A stretch of 64,000 nucleotides of DNA. It comes from an uncultured Mycoplasmatota bacterium (lineage in GTDB: Bacteria; Bacillota_I; Bacilli_A; RF39; UBA660). The notes beneath the pieces were generated by a model. That model did not search any database, was not told the origin of the DNA, and worked only from the letters and a program-made list of their open reading frames with translations. The stretch is taken from NCBI GenBank assembly GCA_937944975.1, contig CALEBF010000004.1, positions 1-64,000 on the forward strand, written 5' to 3'. Positions 33,711 through 41,563 of the stretch are shown here, piece after piece (positions within the stretch are counted from its first letter, which is position 1; each line of letters begins with the position of its first letter). The position numbers and the translations under genes were made by a program.

Positions 33711-34490
33711 ATGAGAAGGAAAATTCACTTACGAAAGAAATACGTTTTATACCATAAAAAAGAGTTTCAATGGACGAGGCGAAAGTTCGTATTTTTTTTG
33801 ATAGGAACATTTATTTTATGTGTGATCCTCATTTTCACTTGGATTCAACATACAGTGAATCCAATTTTATTGCGTTATGGAGAAAGTGAGATTCAAAAAA
33901 TTTCCAAAGCAATTATGAATGCTTCTGTGAATCAGCAAGTAACGGAAAATTTAAATGTCGATGAACTATTTATCATATCTAAAAATAACGATGGAGAGAT
34001 AAATACGATCGATTTTGATCCAGTTATCGTCAATCGAGTATTATCGATGATAACAGCGAATGTTCAAACAAATTTGAAGCTATTAGAAGATGGTAAAATA
34101 GATCAGATGGATGTTGGAGATGTCTTATCTAATTACGATCAAAAAAAATTGAGAGAAGGGGTTGTTTATCAAATTCCAAGTGGTGTCGTGTTTGGAAATA
34201 GTTTGCTTGCTAATCTAGGGCCTAAAATTCCAGTTCGTCTTAATTTATATGGAGATATTAGTAGTGAAATACAAACGACGATTACAAATTATGGAATTAA
34301 CAATGCGATGCTAGAAGCAAGTGTAGTAATGACATTAGAAGAGCGGGTTATTTTACCGTTCGTGTCGAAACAAATTAAAATAGAGTCTCGCATTCCAATC
34401 GCTATGAAGTTGATTCGTGGAAATATTCCAGAGTATTACTTTAACGGAATCGATAATAACTCACCATCGATTACGGTTCCAAACAATTGA
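33711..34490 (+). CDS. yunB: Sporulation protein YunB
   Basis: This protein of about 259 residues matches YunB: a basic N terminus, one membrane segment, then VNPILLRYGESEIQKISKAIMNASV, a GEINTIDFDPVIVNRVL segment, a GPKIPVRLNLYGDI region, GINNAMLEASVVMTLEE and IRGNIPEYYF near the end. YunB is produced in the mother cell during sporulation in Bacillus. The start is uncertain: ATG 33711 resembles known N termini, while ATG 33693 sits too close to AAGGAG. A YutD-like gene follows, as in the B. subtilis yun/yut neighbourhood. Confidence 0.82.
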   Translation: MRRKIHLRKKYVLYHKKEFQWTRRKFVFFLIGTFILCVILIFTWIQHTVNPILLRYGESEIQKISKAIMNASVNQQVTENLNVDELFIISKNNDGEINTIDFDPVIVNRVLSMITANVQTNLKLLEDGKIDQMDVGDVLSNYDQKKLREGVVYQIPSGVVFGNSLLANLGPKIPVRLNLYGDISSEIQTTITNYGINNAMLEASVVMTLEERVILPFVSKQIKIESRIPIAMKLIRGNIPEYYFNGIDNNSPSITVPNN

Positions 34491-34539
34491 TTCTTCTTCT
34501 AATTTATCATATAATAAATATGTAGATTGGAGTAATATA

Positions 34540-34818
34540 ATGAAACACTATCAATTTGGAAAAGAGAAATATATTTTATTAGAAAATTATAAAGATGGAT
34601 TTGATAAGGAAGCAGTAGAACATTTATATACAGATTACTTTGAACCATACGATTATATTTTAGGAGATTGGTCTTACGGAAAGCTTCGTTTAAAAGGGTT
34701 TTACCGCGGTTCGAATGTCAAGAAGAAACCGGTGAATGACTTTTCTAAAAAGGCACAATATATAAAAGAAAATTGTGCTTATGATTGTAAATATTTTGTA
34801 TTGGAAAAAAAAGGTTAG
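34540..34818 (+). CDS. yutD: YutD-family protein
   Basis: This 92-residue protein resembles YutD of Bacilli, with the segments YKDGFDKEAVEHLYTDYFEPYDYILGDWSYGKLRLKGFY and a final CAYDCKYFVL. The family is conserved in Bacilli but its role is unknown. GGAG lies about 10 bases before the ATG at 34540; a longer frame from 34417 only overlaps yunB. A strong terminator follows. Confidence 0.75.
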   Translation: MKHYQFGKEKYILLENYKDGFDKEAVEHLYTDYFEPYDYILGDWSYGKLRLKGFYRGSNVKKKPVNDFSKKAQYIKENCAYDCKYFVLEKKG

Positions 34819-34836
34819 GAATAGAACCTTTTTTCT
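34807..34836 (+). terminator. Terminator of yutD
   Basis: AAAAAAGGTT and AACCTTTTTT form a 10-bp stem with an 8-base loop. Confidence 0.85.
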
Positions 34837-34868
34837 TATGAAAAAAGATAGAAAAGAAAGGAAAAAGA

Positions 34869-34877
34869 TGTTATAAT
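34869..34877 (+). promoter_or_regulatory. Extended -10 promoter of prfB
   Basis: TGTTATAAT lies 25 bases before the GTG start of prfB. It has no clear -35 box. Confidence 0.55.
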
Positions 34878-34901
34878 GTTATATGATTGGAGGATACATT
34901 A

Positions 34902-36006
34902 GTGGAACTATATGAACTGAATAATGCTTACACTGATGGTTCAAATCGAATTTTAGATCTATGGAGGTCTCTTTGAACCAGATCGGTGTGAAAATAGAAT
35001 TAGAGAATTAGATACGTTGATTGCAACTCCTAATTTTTGGGATGATGCAAAGAAAAGTACTGCCGTTGTACACGAGCGAAATCAATGGAAACAGAAATTG
35101 GATCGAGTATCCAATTTGAAAAAGAGAATAGAAGATAATGTGCAATTACTCGATACATTGAAAGAGCAACCCGACCTAGAAATTCAAGAATTATTGACAT
35201 CAGAGTTACAAGAAATCGAAGTAGAACTTTCCGATTTAGAGCTATTGTTACTTTTAAATGGAGAGTTTGATTCCAATGGGGCTTTATTGGAAATTCATCC
35301 GGGGGCTGGTGGAACTGAGGCATGCGATTGGGCGAATATGTTATATCGTATGTACTTAAGATGGTGTGAGCAACATCACTACCAAGTTGAAGTTTTGGAA
35401 GAGCAACCTGGGGAAGAAGCAGGAATGAAAAGCGTGACATTGATGGTAAAAGGGGAGTATGCTTATGGATATTTAAAATGCGAAAAAGGCGTACATCGTC
35501 TAGTTCGGATTTCGCCATTTGATTCAGGTGCACGTAGACATACGTCATTTGCCTCTGTCGATGTAACACCGTTATTTGATCATCAAGCAATTGAATTAGA
35601 TATCAAGGATAGCGATTTGAAGATCGATGTATATCGTTCGAGTGGTGCAGGAGGGCAACATGTCAATACGACAGATAGCGCTGTACGAATCACGCATTTA
35701 CCGACTAAGATTGTTGTAACCTGCCAAAACGAACGAAGTCAAATTCAAAATAGAGAAAAAGCGATGGAGATTTTGAAAAATAAATTATATCAGTTGGAAG
35801 TTGAAAAGAGAGATGAGCATCTACGCAAGTTAAAAGGTGATATCGTAGATATCAATTTTGGCTCGCAAATTCGAAGTTATGTGATGCATCCATATTCTCT
35901 TGTAAAAGATCATAGAACGAATGCGGAAACTTCGAATGTAGAAAAAGTATTAGATGGAGATATTGATTTATTTATCAACGCAATGTTGAAGAAAGGAAGT
36001 TTATAA
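34902..36006 (+). CDS. prfB: Peptide chain release factor 2, with programmed +1 frameshift
   Basis: Two frames make this release factor of about 367 residues. Translation starts at GTG 34902 (GGAGGA upstream), reads 24 codons to CTT at 34971 and meets TGA at 34974-34976. A +1 shift continues from 34975 to 36006. An internal GGAGG (34963-34967) placed 3 bases before CTT provokes the shift, as in other bacteria. RF2 signatures are the SPF tripeptide (RISPFDS) that reads UGA and the GAGGQ peptidyl-hydrolysis motif. RF2 thus limits its own synthesis. It also proves that UGA is a stop in this organism. Confidence 0.95.
34963..34976 (+). promoter_or_regulatory. prfB frameshift signal
   Basis: The internal Shine-Dalgarno GGAGG, a 3-base spacer, the slippery CTT and the TGA stop follow one another exactly as in the classic RF2 autoregulatory site. 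Confidence 0.95.
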
Positions 36007-36890
36007 TGTGGTTTAAAAAGAAAAAGGAAACACAAGATATTAATATTATTCAGTCGATTTATAAAAAGGATCGTTTGGTACGTTATGCACAATTTGTAGC
36101 AGGTGTTTTATGCGTTGCAATCGCATTTAATTTATTTATTTTACCGACGAAGATCGTGTATGGAATGAATGGTATCGGAGTTATTTGTAATTCTATATGG
36201 GGAGTGGATTCCTCGATCGTTATTTTATGTGGAAATATTCTCCTACTATTATTGAGTTGTCTTTTATTAGGAGTAGATAAGACGAAGAATTCTGTTTTGG
36301 GATCGTTGTGCGTTCCATTATTTATCAAACTAACAGCATTTTTACCTGCCTATATGAGTATTCCTATGGATGATCCACTTTTAATGACATTGTTTGGAGC
36401 TGCTATGACAGGATTTGGGCTTGGACTTGTCTTCAAGTCAGGATTTACAACGGGAGGAACTGACATCTTAAATCAGATCGTTTCGAAATATGCTCACATG
36501 TCGATCGGAAGTTCTATGATTTTTACAGATGGATTGATTATTTTAGCAGGTATTTTTGCCTTCGGATGGATTCAATTGATGTACTCTGTAATTTCTCTTT
36601 ATATTATTAGTATTATGACTGATAAAGTTATCTTAGGTATTTCAAATTCTAAGACATTCTACATTATTACAGAGCACGAAACAGCAGTCAAGAAGTTTAT
36701 AATGCAACACTTAAGCCATGGAGTTACAGTGTTGGATGGAAGAGGTGGATTTACAGGAAATCATCAGAAAGTGATTATGTGTATTATCCCAACGAAAGAA
36801 TATTTTATTGCAAAAGAGGGAATTCATAGCATTGATCCGAATGCTTTCTTCTTAGTAACAGATGCATACGAAGTATATGGAGGTGCTTAA
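36006..36890 (+). CDS. YitT-family membrane protein
   Basis: This 294-residue protein has five or six membrane segments followed by a cytoplasmic DUF2179 domain (KTFYIITEHETAVKKFIMQHLSHGVTVLDGRGGF). The GGTDILNQI segment in the membrane part is typical. YitT-like proteins are common and uncharacterised; a B. subtilis relative (yvjA) lies near prfB and ftsE, so the position agrees. The ATG overlaps the prfB stop by one base (TAATG). Confidence 0.85.
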   Translation: MWFKKKKETQDINIIQSIYKKDRLVRYAQFVAGVLCVAIAFNLFILPTKIVYGMNGIGVICNSIWGVDSSIVILCGNILLLLLSCLLLGVDKTKNSVLGSLCVPLFIKLTAFLPAYMSIPMDDPLLMTLFGAAMTGFGLGLVFKSGFTTGGTDILNQIVSKYAHMSIGSSMIFTDGLIILAGIFAFGWIQLMYSVISLYIISIMTDKVILGISNSKTFYIITEHETAVKKFIMQHLSHGVTVLDGRGGFTGNHQKVIMCIIPTKEYFIAKEGIHSIDPNAFFLVTDAYEVYGGA

Positions 36891-36891
36891 T

Positions 36892-37728
36892 ATGAATGAT
36901 AGAAATATCAGTAGAGTAAGTAGAACAGAAATGAATGCACAGCCGGAAGATATGACGAGAACACAGGCGATAAAAATGGAAGAGAAAAGCGAAGAGATAA
37001 AAGAAGTTCCTGTCGTGAAAAAGAAAATACACAGTCGTGATTTTATTCGCATGCGGCATGTAAATAAAAAATACAAGACGGGTGTAACGGCAATCCACGA
37101 TTTAGATTTGAATATTAAAAAGGGTGAATTTGTCTTTATTATAGGATCTACTGGTTGTGGGAAATCCACTTTGATTAAGATGCTATATCGTGAAGAGAAA
37201 CCAACAAAAGGTCAAATCTTAGTTGGAGGATTGGATGTTGCAAAATTGCGCAATAGTAAAGTATATAAATTACGTAGAAAGTTGGGAGTAGTATTCCAAG
37301 ACTTTAAACTTTTAAATAAGACGGTATATGAAAATGTCGCTTTTGCGCTTGAAGTCTTTGGTCTTCCAAAGGATGAGGTACATTCTAAAGTGCTAAAAGT
37401 ATTAGAACTTGTCGGATTAAAACATAAAGCAAAAAATTATCCGACGCAGTTATCCGGTGGAGAGCAACAGCGTGTTGCGATCGCTCGTGCGATTGTAAAT
37501 GGCCCTAAACTGCTGATTTGTGATGAGCCAACAGGAAACTTGGATGAAGTTACAAGTATGGAAATTATGGCTGTCTTAGAGGAAATTAGTAAGATGGGAA
37601 CGACGATTATCATGGTAACACATGATACGGAAATTGTAGATAAAATGAAAAAACGCGTTATTCTGTTAGATAGTGGTAGAATTGTAAAAGATTATCCAGA
37701 AGGTACTTATCATCATGAAAATCTCTAA
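36892..37728 (+). CDS. ftsE: Cell division ATP-binding protein FtsE
   Basis: This 278-residue ATPase partners with FtsX to control peptidoglycan hydrolases at the septum or lateral wall. Walker A is GSTGCGKST (85-93), the signature LSGGEQQR and Walker B LLICDEPTGNLD. The core is preceded by about 50 charged extra residues that most FtsE proteins lack. GGAGGTG lies 6 bases before the ATG at 36892. Downstream, ftsX begins after 79 bases that contain two small hairpins but no clear terminator. Confidence 0.93.
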   Translation: MNDRNISRVSRTEMNAQPEDMTRTQAIKMEEKSEEIKEVPVVKKKIHSRDFIRMRHVNKKYKTGVTAIHDLDLNIKKGEFVFIIGSTGCGKSTLIKMLYREEKPTKGQILVGGLDVAKLRNSKVYKLRRKLGVVFQDFKLLNKTVYENVAFALEVFGLPKDEVHSKVLKVLELVGLKHKAKNYPTQLSGGEQQRVAIARAIVNGPKLLICDEPTGNLDEVTSMEIMAVLEEISKMGTTIIMVTHDTEIVDKMKKRVILLDSGRIVKDYPEGTYHHENL

Positions 37729-37807
37729 AAAGAGATCGAAAGAAGACGTGGGAAAAATAAGACAATGGAAATTATTTCCGTTGTGAGATAAGAAAGGATT
37801 GGGAGTC

Positions 37808-38707
37808 ATGAAGGTATTTAGAATTCTGGGAAGAAATATTAGAGATTCATTTAAGAGTGTATTTAGGAACTTTTCCTTATCGCTCGCATCGATCTCTTGT
37901 ATTACAATTACATTAATTGTAGTTGCGATCTTTGTTATACTAACGTTTAACGTAAATAATTTTACTACACTTGTCGAAAAGGATGTGACAATCGTCGCAT
38001 TTCTCGATGTGGATATCACACAGGAAAATATTAAAGTAGTCGAGAAGAAAATCGCTGATATCGATGAAGTCGATAACTATACATTTCAATCAAAACAAGA
38101 AATATCTGAAGAAATGATGGAATCGAGTGAAACGTTTAAAAATATTATGAAAGAGTGGACAGAGGAGGATAATCCTCTTCAAGATACATTTTTAGTAAAG
38201 GTAAAAGATATTAATGATATTGCGGATGTTGCAAAAAGGATCAAGAAAATGGATGGTGTTTCTATCGTTAAATATGGAGAAGGAATGGTAGAACAACTGA
38301 TCTCTATTTTCGAAGTTGTCAGAAAGATATGTATGGGAACCGTGATTGCTCTTGTTTTGGTAACAGCATTCTTAATTTCTAATACAATTAAGATTACAAT
38401 CTTCTCAAGAAGAAGAGAAATCGAGATTATGAGACTTGTTGGGGCAAGTAACATCAATATTAAAATTCCATTTATATTCGAAGGGTTATTTTTAGGAATT
38501 ATGGGATCTATATTGCCTATTATAGCAACAGTTTATGGATATAATTTATTGTATGACAATTTTGATGGACAACTATTTTCACCATTTATTAAATTAGTTG
38601 AACCAGAACCATTTGTACTGTTTATATCTCTTGCACTTCTAGTGATCGGAATTTTAGTTGGTATGTTTGGTAGTTGGCGTGCTGTTAAGAAACATTTAAA
38701 AATATAA
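37808..38707 (+). CDS. ftsX: Cell division membrane protein FtsX
   Basis: This 299-residue protein has a first membrane segment after a basic N terminus, an outside domain (about 55-165) with the FtsX pattern (VEKDVTIVAFLDVDIT, FQSKQEISEEMM), then three membrane segments with RRREIEIMRLVGASNINIKIPF. It senses or transmits FtsE ATPase activity to hydrolases outside. The ATG at 37808 has AAAGGA at proper distance; an upstream TTG at 37799 is less likely. Confidence 0.92.
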   Translation: MKVFRILGRNIRDSFKSVFRNFSLSLASISCITITLIVVAIFVILTFNVNNFTTLVEKDVTIVAFLDVDITQENIKVVEKKIADIDEVDNYTFQSKQEISEEMMESSETFKNIMKEWTEEDNPLQDTFLVKVKDINDIADVAKRIKKMDGVSIVKYGEGMVEQLISIFEVVRKICMGTVIALVLVTAFLISNTIKITIFSRRREIEIMRLVGASNINIKIPFIFEGLFLGIMGSILPIIATVYGYNLLYDNFDGQLFSPFIKLVEPEPFVLFISLALLVIGILVGMFGSWRAVKKHLKI

Positions 38708-38716
38708 GGTGATCAT

Positions 38717-38866
38717 ATGGAAAAAAGAAAGTTAGAATTAGAAGAAAATAATCCTTTGAAGGATTATTTGGATGAAATTATTGGAAGTTTAGAGAGTCAG
38801 GAAAAAGTTGAATTTCCAACATATGATTTTCATTTAGAAGAAGACGAAGAGAAAGAAGATGAGTGA
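38717..38866 (+). CDS. Small acidic protein
   Basis: This 49-residue protein is strongly acidic, with about a third Asp or Glu, and has no cysteine or membrane segment. AAGGTG lies 5 bases before the ATG, which is 9 bases after the ftsX stop, so it is likely translated with ftsX. The stop is in the loop of a strong terminator. I do not recognise it; its position suggests a small partner of FtsEX, but this is only context. Confidence 0.6.
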   Translation: MEKRKLELEENNPLKDYLDEIIGSLESQEKVEFPTYDFHLEEDEEKEDE

Positions 38867-38880
38867 TTCATCTTCTTTTT
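38852..38880 (+). terminator. Terminator of the ftsE-ftsX unit
   Basis: AAAGAAGATGA and TCATCTTCTTT form an 11-bp stem with a 5-base loop that contains the stop codon of the small protein; a T-run follows. Confidence 0.85.
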
Positions 38881-38885
38881 GTATA

Positions 38886-38915
38886 GACATATTTTATATT
38901 GCGTTATCATATACT
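38886..38915 (+). promoter_or_regulatory. Sporulation-type promoter of yabG
   Basis: GACATATT (38886-38893), 14 bp, CATATACT (38908-38915) is a near match to the sigma-E pattern, and the CATA-n3-T form also fits sigma-K. It lies 17 bases before the yabG start. No sigma-A promoter is seen. Confidence 0.6.
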
Positions 38916-38931
38916 TCGAGTGGGTGAGAAA

Positions 38932-39717
38932 ATGGAATATAAAATAGGGGATCATGTTACGAGAAAATCATATCAAAATGATACGGTGTTTGTCATTATC
39001 GACATTGAAGATGACAACTATATTTTAAAGGGGTTAAATATTCGTTTGATAGCAGATAGTCCAAAGGAAGATCTACAAAGTTACAATGAGGAAGAAGATA
39101 TCGAACAGGAAAATCCCTTTCTAGAACGGGTGAAAGTTTGTAACACTTTAGATCGGGATGATTACTTTTATTTGACAGGTAAGATTTTGCATATCGATGC
39201 AGATGAGGATTATTTAAATCGATGTTTAGATTATTATAAGACCAATAATTTATGGGCAGTTGGAATTCACGAACAGGAATCACAGATTCCATATCGTATG
39301 AGAGAGTTATTAGAAGAATATCGACCGACGATCGTCGTTATTACAGGACATGATGCTTATTATAAGAAAAAAGGAAACAAGGATGATATGAATGCCTATA
39401 AAAATAGTAGAAACTTTGTAAATGCAGTAAAAGAAGCAAGAAAATACGAGAAAAGTCATGAAAAGTTAATTATCATAGCCGGTGCATGTCAATCGGATTA
39501 TGAGGAGTTAATTATGGCAGGAGCTAATTTCGCATCTAGTCCAAAACGAATCAATATTCATGCTTTGGACCCAGCAATTATCGCGTCGAAAATTAGTTTA
39601 TCCGATGTCACTTCTGATATTGATTTAAAGGGAATTTTAGAGATGACAAAATATGGACCAAATGGAATTGGAGGAATTAAGACCAAAGGTACGATGTATG
39701 TCGGATATCCAAGATAG
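38932..39717 (+). CDS. yabG: Sporulation protease YabG
   Basis: This 261-residue protein matches YabG, the cysteine-type protease that processes spore coat proteins. Conserved segments are GDHVTRKSY, LKGLNIRLIADSP, LHIDADEDYLNRCLDYY, VVITGHDAYYKKK, AGACQSDYEELIMAGANFASSPKRINIHALDP and GIGGIKTKGTMYVGYPR. The ATG at 38932 follows GGTGAG; the sporulation promoter is just upstream. It is followed by a Veg-like gene after 8 bases, the same order as in B. subtilis. Confidence 0.9.
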   Translation: MEYKIGDHVTRKSYQNDTVFVIIDIEDDNYILKGLNIRLIADSPKEDLQSYNEEEDIEQENPFLERVKVCNTLDRDDYFYLTGKILHIDADEDYLNRCLDYYKTNNLWAVGIHEQESQIPYRMRELLEEYRPTIVVITGHDAYYKKKGNKDDMNAYKNSRNFVNAVKEARKYEKSHEKLIIIAGACQSDYEELIMAGANFASSPKRINIHALDPAIIASKISLSDVTSDIDLKGILEMTKYGPNGIGGIKTKGTMYVGYPR

Positions 39718-39725
39718 GAGGTTAT

Positions 39726-39953
39726 ATGACAATACATAAAATTAAGGAAGAACTAGGTGAACACATCGGAGATAAAGCTATGATTAAATATAGCTTAGGT
39801 AGAAATAAATACGAGAAATATGAAGTCATTATTGAAAAATTGTATAATAACATTTTTTTGGTACGAGCGGGGAGCGGGAAAGAAGTACAGATGAAATCAT
39901 TTTCTTATATTGATATTATTACGAAGACAATTAAAATAGATTACGATGCTTAA
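39726..39953 (+). CDS. veg: Veg-family protein
   Basis: This 75-residue protein resembles Veg of Bacillus: an N-terminal helix (HKIKEELGEHIGDKAMIKYSLGRNKYEKYEVIIEKLY) and the characteristic FSYIDIITKTIKI near the end. Veg is involved in biofilm matrix gene control and shows a small SH3-like fold. AGGAGG is 5 bases before the ATG. The position after yabG supports the call. Confidence 0.8.
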   Translation: MTIHKIKEELGEHIGDKAMIKYSLGRNKYEKYEVIIEKLYNNIFLVRAGSGKEVQMKSFSYIDIITKTIKIDYDA

Positions 39954-39967
39954 TGTCGTATGGTAAG

Positions 39968-40022
39968 CGAAATATGGCATAAGACAAAAGAGTGAACATA
40001 TGATGTAATATATCATATTTCG
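39968..40022. repeat. Nested inverted repeats upstream of spoVG
   Basis: CGAAATATG (39968-39976) is repeated in inverse at 40014-40022, and inside it ATATGAT (39998-40004) is paired with ATCATAT (40012-40018). No T-run follows, so it is not a standard terminator. It ends 13 bases before the spoVG -35 box and may be a regulator site. Confidence 0.45.
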
Positions 40023-40035
40023 TTGATATCGCATA

Positions 40036-40064
40036 TTGCAATAATAAAGAAAGTGTTATATAAT
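40036..40064 (+). promoter_or_regulatory. Promoter of spoVG
   Basis: TTGCAA (40036-40041), 17 bp, TATAAT (40059-40064), about 38 bases before the TTG start. It looks like sigma-A and not sigma-H. Confidence 0.65.
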
Positions 40065-40101
40065 GAAGATGTATAGTAGTATACTGAAGGGAGAGATTTA
40101 T

Positions 40102-40359
40102 TTGAAAATCACATCTGTTAATGTTCGCAAAGTCGAAAAAGAAGCTTCAAGAATGAAAGGAATTGCATCTGTTTTACTCGATGATTGTTTTGCAGTGCAT
40201 GATATTCGTATTATCGAAGGAGATAACGGACTTTTTATCGCTATGCCTAGTCGTAAGACTGCTACTGGTGGATACCGTGATATTGCACATCCAATCAATC
40301 CAGAGAGCAGAAAAATGTTTGAGGATGCCATTTTAGAAGCTTTTAAAAACGAGGCGTAA
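40102..40359 (+). CDS. spoVG: SpoVG regulatory RNA-binding protein
   Basis: This 85-residue protein matches SpoVG throughout: MKITSVNVRKVEKEASRMKGIASVLLDDCFAVHDIRIIEG, then GLFIAMPSRKT and GYRDIAHPINPESR. SpoVG affects septation, sporulation and, in several species, RNA or DNA binding. The start is TTG at 40102, 7 bases after GGGAGAG, since known SpoVG proteins start MKIT. Two terminators follow. In B. subtilis it also lies downstream of veg. Confidence 0.95.
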   Translation: MKITSVNVRKVEKEASRMKGIASVLLDDCFAVHDIRIIEGDNGLFIAMPSRKTATGGYRDIAHPINPESRKMFEDAILEAFKNEA

Positions 40360-40363
40360 CATA

Positions 40364-40387
40364 AAAACTCTAGTACTAGAGTTTTTT
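40364..40387 (+). terminator. First terminator after spoVG
   Basis: AAAACTCTAG and CTAGAGTTTT form a perfect 10-bp stem with a TA loop, then TT. Confidence 0.85.
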
Positions 40388-40401
40388 CATGCTCCTTTCG
40401 G

Positions 40402-40426
40402 AAGAGAGTGTTACTCTCTTTTTTTG
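40402..40426 (+). terminator. Second terminator after spoVG
   Basis: AAGAGAGT and ACTCTCTT form an 8-bp stem with GTT loop and a T-run, 15 bases after the first hairpin. Tandem terminators here insulate the yabP genes. Confidence 0.85.
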
Positions 40427-40455
40427 TTCTAATTTTTACATCGCTTACATAAACT
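40426..40455 (+). promoter_or_regulatory. Possible sporulation promoter of yabP
   Basis: CATAAACT (40448-40455) matches the sigma-E -10 form CATAnAnT; the -35 GTTCTAAT 14 bp upstream is a weaker match. A TATAAT at 40456-40461 is too close to the ribosome binding site for a normal transcript. Confidence 0.4.
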
Positions 40456-40476
40456 TATAATAAAAGGAGGAGAAAA

Positions 40477-40770
40477 ATGGACAAGGATCATACGACAATC
40501 TCATCTTTGAATCATAATGTTACAATGAGTGATCGAAAAAATATTATGATCAGTGGTGTGAAAAAGATCGATAGTTTTGATAATGAAGAATTTTTAATGG
40601 ATACAAGTATGGGGTATTTGGTGATGAAAGGAGAAGAACTAGAGATTATAAAATTGGATACTTATCAAGGAAATGTATCCATTAAGGGAAGAGTAAATAG
40701 TCTGACATATATGGATCATGGCAAACAAGAGAAAAAGGAGGAAGGAGTTTTTAGTAAACTCTTTCGATAA
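40477..40770 (+). CDS. yabP: Sporulation protein YabP
   Basis: This 97-residue protein fits YabP: HNVTMSDRKNIMISGVKKIDSFDNEEFLMDTSMGYLVMKGEELEIIKLDTYQGNVSIKGRVNSLTY. YabP is made in the mother cell and is linked with spore cortex formation. AAAGGAGGAG precedes the ATG. The stop overlaps the start of yabQ by one base, and the yabP-yabQ-divIC order is that of B. subtilis. Confidence 0.88.
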   Translation: MDKDHTTISSLNHNVTMSDRKNIMISGVKKIDSFDNEEFLMDTSMGYLVMKGEELEIIKLDTYQGNVSIKGRVNSLTYMDHGKQEKKEEGVFSKLFR

Positions 40771-41054
40771 TGAATTTACAAATGCAGATCAGTTTAAGTA
40801 TTTTCTCTTTCCTATATGGAATGTTTTTCGCACTTACAACCACGATCGCTTTTCAATTATTGCATCATCCTAATTTATGGATTCGTTATTTATTTACGTT
40901 TGGATTTGTGATGTTACACATTTTAGTTTATTTTTTAATTCTGAGAAAGTTTTTCTATGGTATACTACATCCTTATTCTATTTTACTTTTAACATTAGGG
41001 GTATTTGTGGAACATGCAATTTCCTCTCGTGTTGAAATTCGTATAAAAAAATGA
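40770..41054 (+). CDS. yabQ: Spore cortex protein YabQ
   Basis: This 94-residue protein has three hydrophobic segments, matching the membrane protein YabQ that is required for the spore cortex. SIFSFLYGMFFALTTTIAFQL is the usual N-terminal pattern. It is shorter than most YabQ proteins because the cytoplasmic tail is reduced to about ten residues (SSRVEIRIKK). Order after yabP supports the call. Confidence 0.8.
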   Translation: MNLQMQISLSIFSFLYGMFFALTTTIAFQLLHHPNLWIRYLFTFGFVMLHILVYFLILRKFFYGILHPYSILLLTLGVFVEHAISSRVEIRIKK

Positions 41055-41085
41055 TATACTTAATTGTATAGTAGGATGGTGATAT

Positions 41086-41508
41086 ATGGCACAAAAAAGA
41101 AAACGAAAAGTTGTAAAAGCAGCTAAGAGAAGACTTGTATTTTTTGGAACGATTTCGATCGCTGCGATTATTTATTTTTTCGTAACGCTTGCTACATATA
41201 CCATTCGTATTGCTGAATTAAGTCAGGAAAAAAAGGAACTTGCAGCACAGATGGTCACGTTGAAAGACGATGAAGAAAATTTAAAATTAGAGATTCAGAA
41301 ATTACAAGATCCTGATTATATCGCCCGCTTTGCAAGAGAAAATTATCTTTATTCTAAAGATGGTGAATATATTATTAAAATCGAAGATAAAAAGGAAAAG
41401 AAGAAAGAAAAAGATAATGGAATCGAGATCAAAGAAGAATATATTGCAATTGGAGGAATTGTGCTTTTCCTATTATTGGTATTATGGTTAAGGCATAAAC
41501 AAAAATGA
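41086..41508 (+). CDS. divIC: Cell division protein DivIC (FtsB-like), with extra C-terminal membrane segment
   Basis: This 140-residue protein has the DivIC plan: a basic cytoplasmic N terminus, a membrane segment (about 18-40), a coiled coil (about 44-78) and the LQDPDYIARFARENYLYSKDGE motif. Unusually, the tail carries a lysine-rich stretch followed by a second hydrophobic segment (about 118-136, IGGIVLFLLLVLWL). A typical DivIC has one membrane segment and ends after the conserved motif. It follows yabQ as in B. subtilis. A short RBS (GGATGGTGA) precedes the ATG. Confidence 0.85.
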   Translation: MAQKRKRKVVKAAKRRLVFFGTISIAAIIYFFVTLATYTIRIAELSQEKKELAAQMVTLKDDEENLKLEIQKLQDPDYIARFARENYLYSKDGEYIIKIEDKKEKKKEKDNGIEIKEEYIAIGGIVLFLLLVLWLRHKQK

Positions 41509-41533
41509 ACCTAAAATGGTTCTTTTTTTTTTG
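41506..41533 (+). terminator. Terminator of the yabP-yabQ-divIC unit
   Basis: GAACC and GGTTC form a short stem at the stop codon followed by about ten T residues. Confidence 0.65.
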
Positions 41534-41563
41534 AACAAAAAAAGAGAGTAGGTATCTACTCTC
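41534..41563 (-). terminator. Terminator of pbp1A
   Basis: On the minus strand GAGAGTAG and CTACTCTC form an 8-bp stem with a short loop followed by a T-run. The pbp1A stop codon is in the stem. Confidence 0.85.

Noticed and set aside
37729..37807. Terminator between ftsE and ftsX
   Set aside because: Two short hairpins (ATCTCT/AGAGAT and GGAAAT/TTTCC) are present but neither has a T-run; ftsE and ftsX are expected on one transcript.
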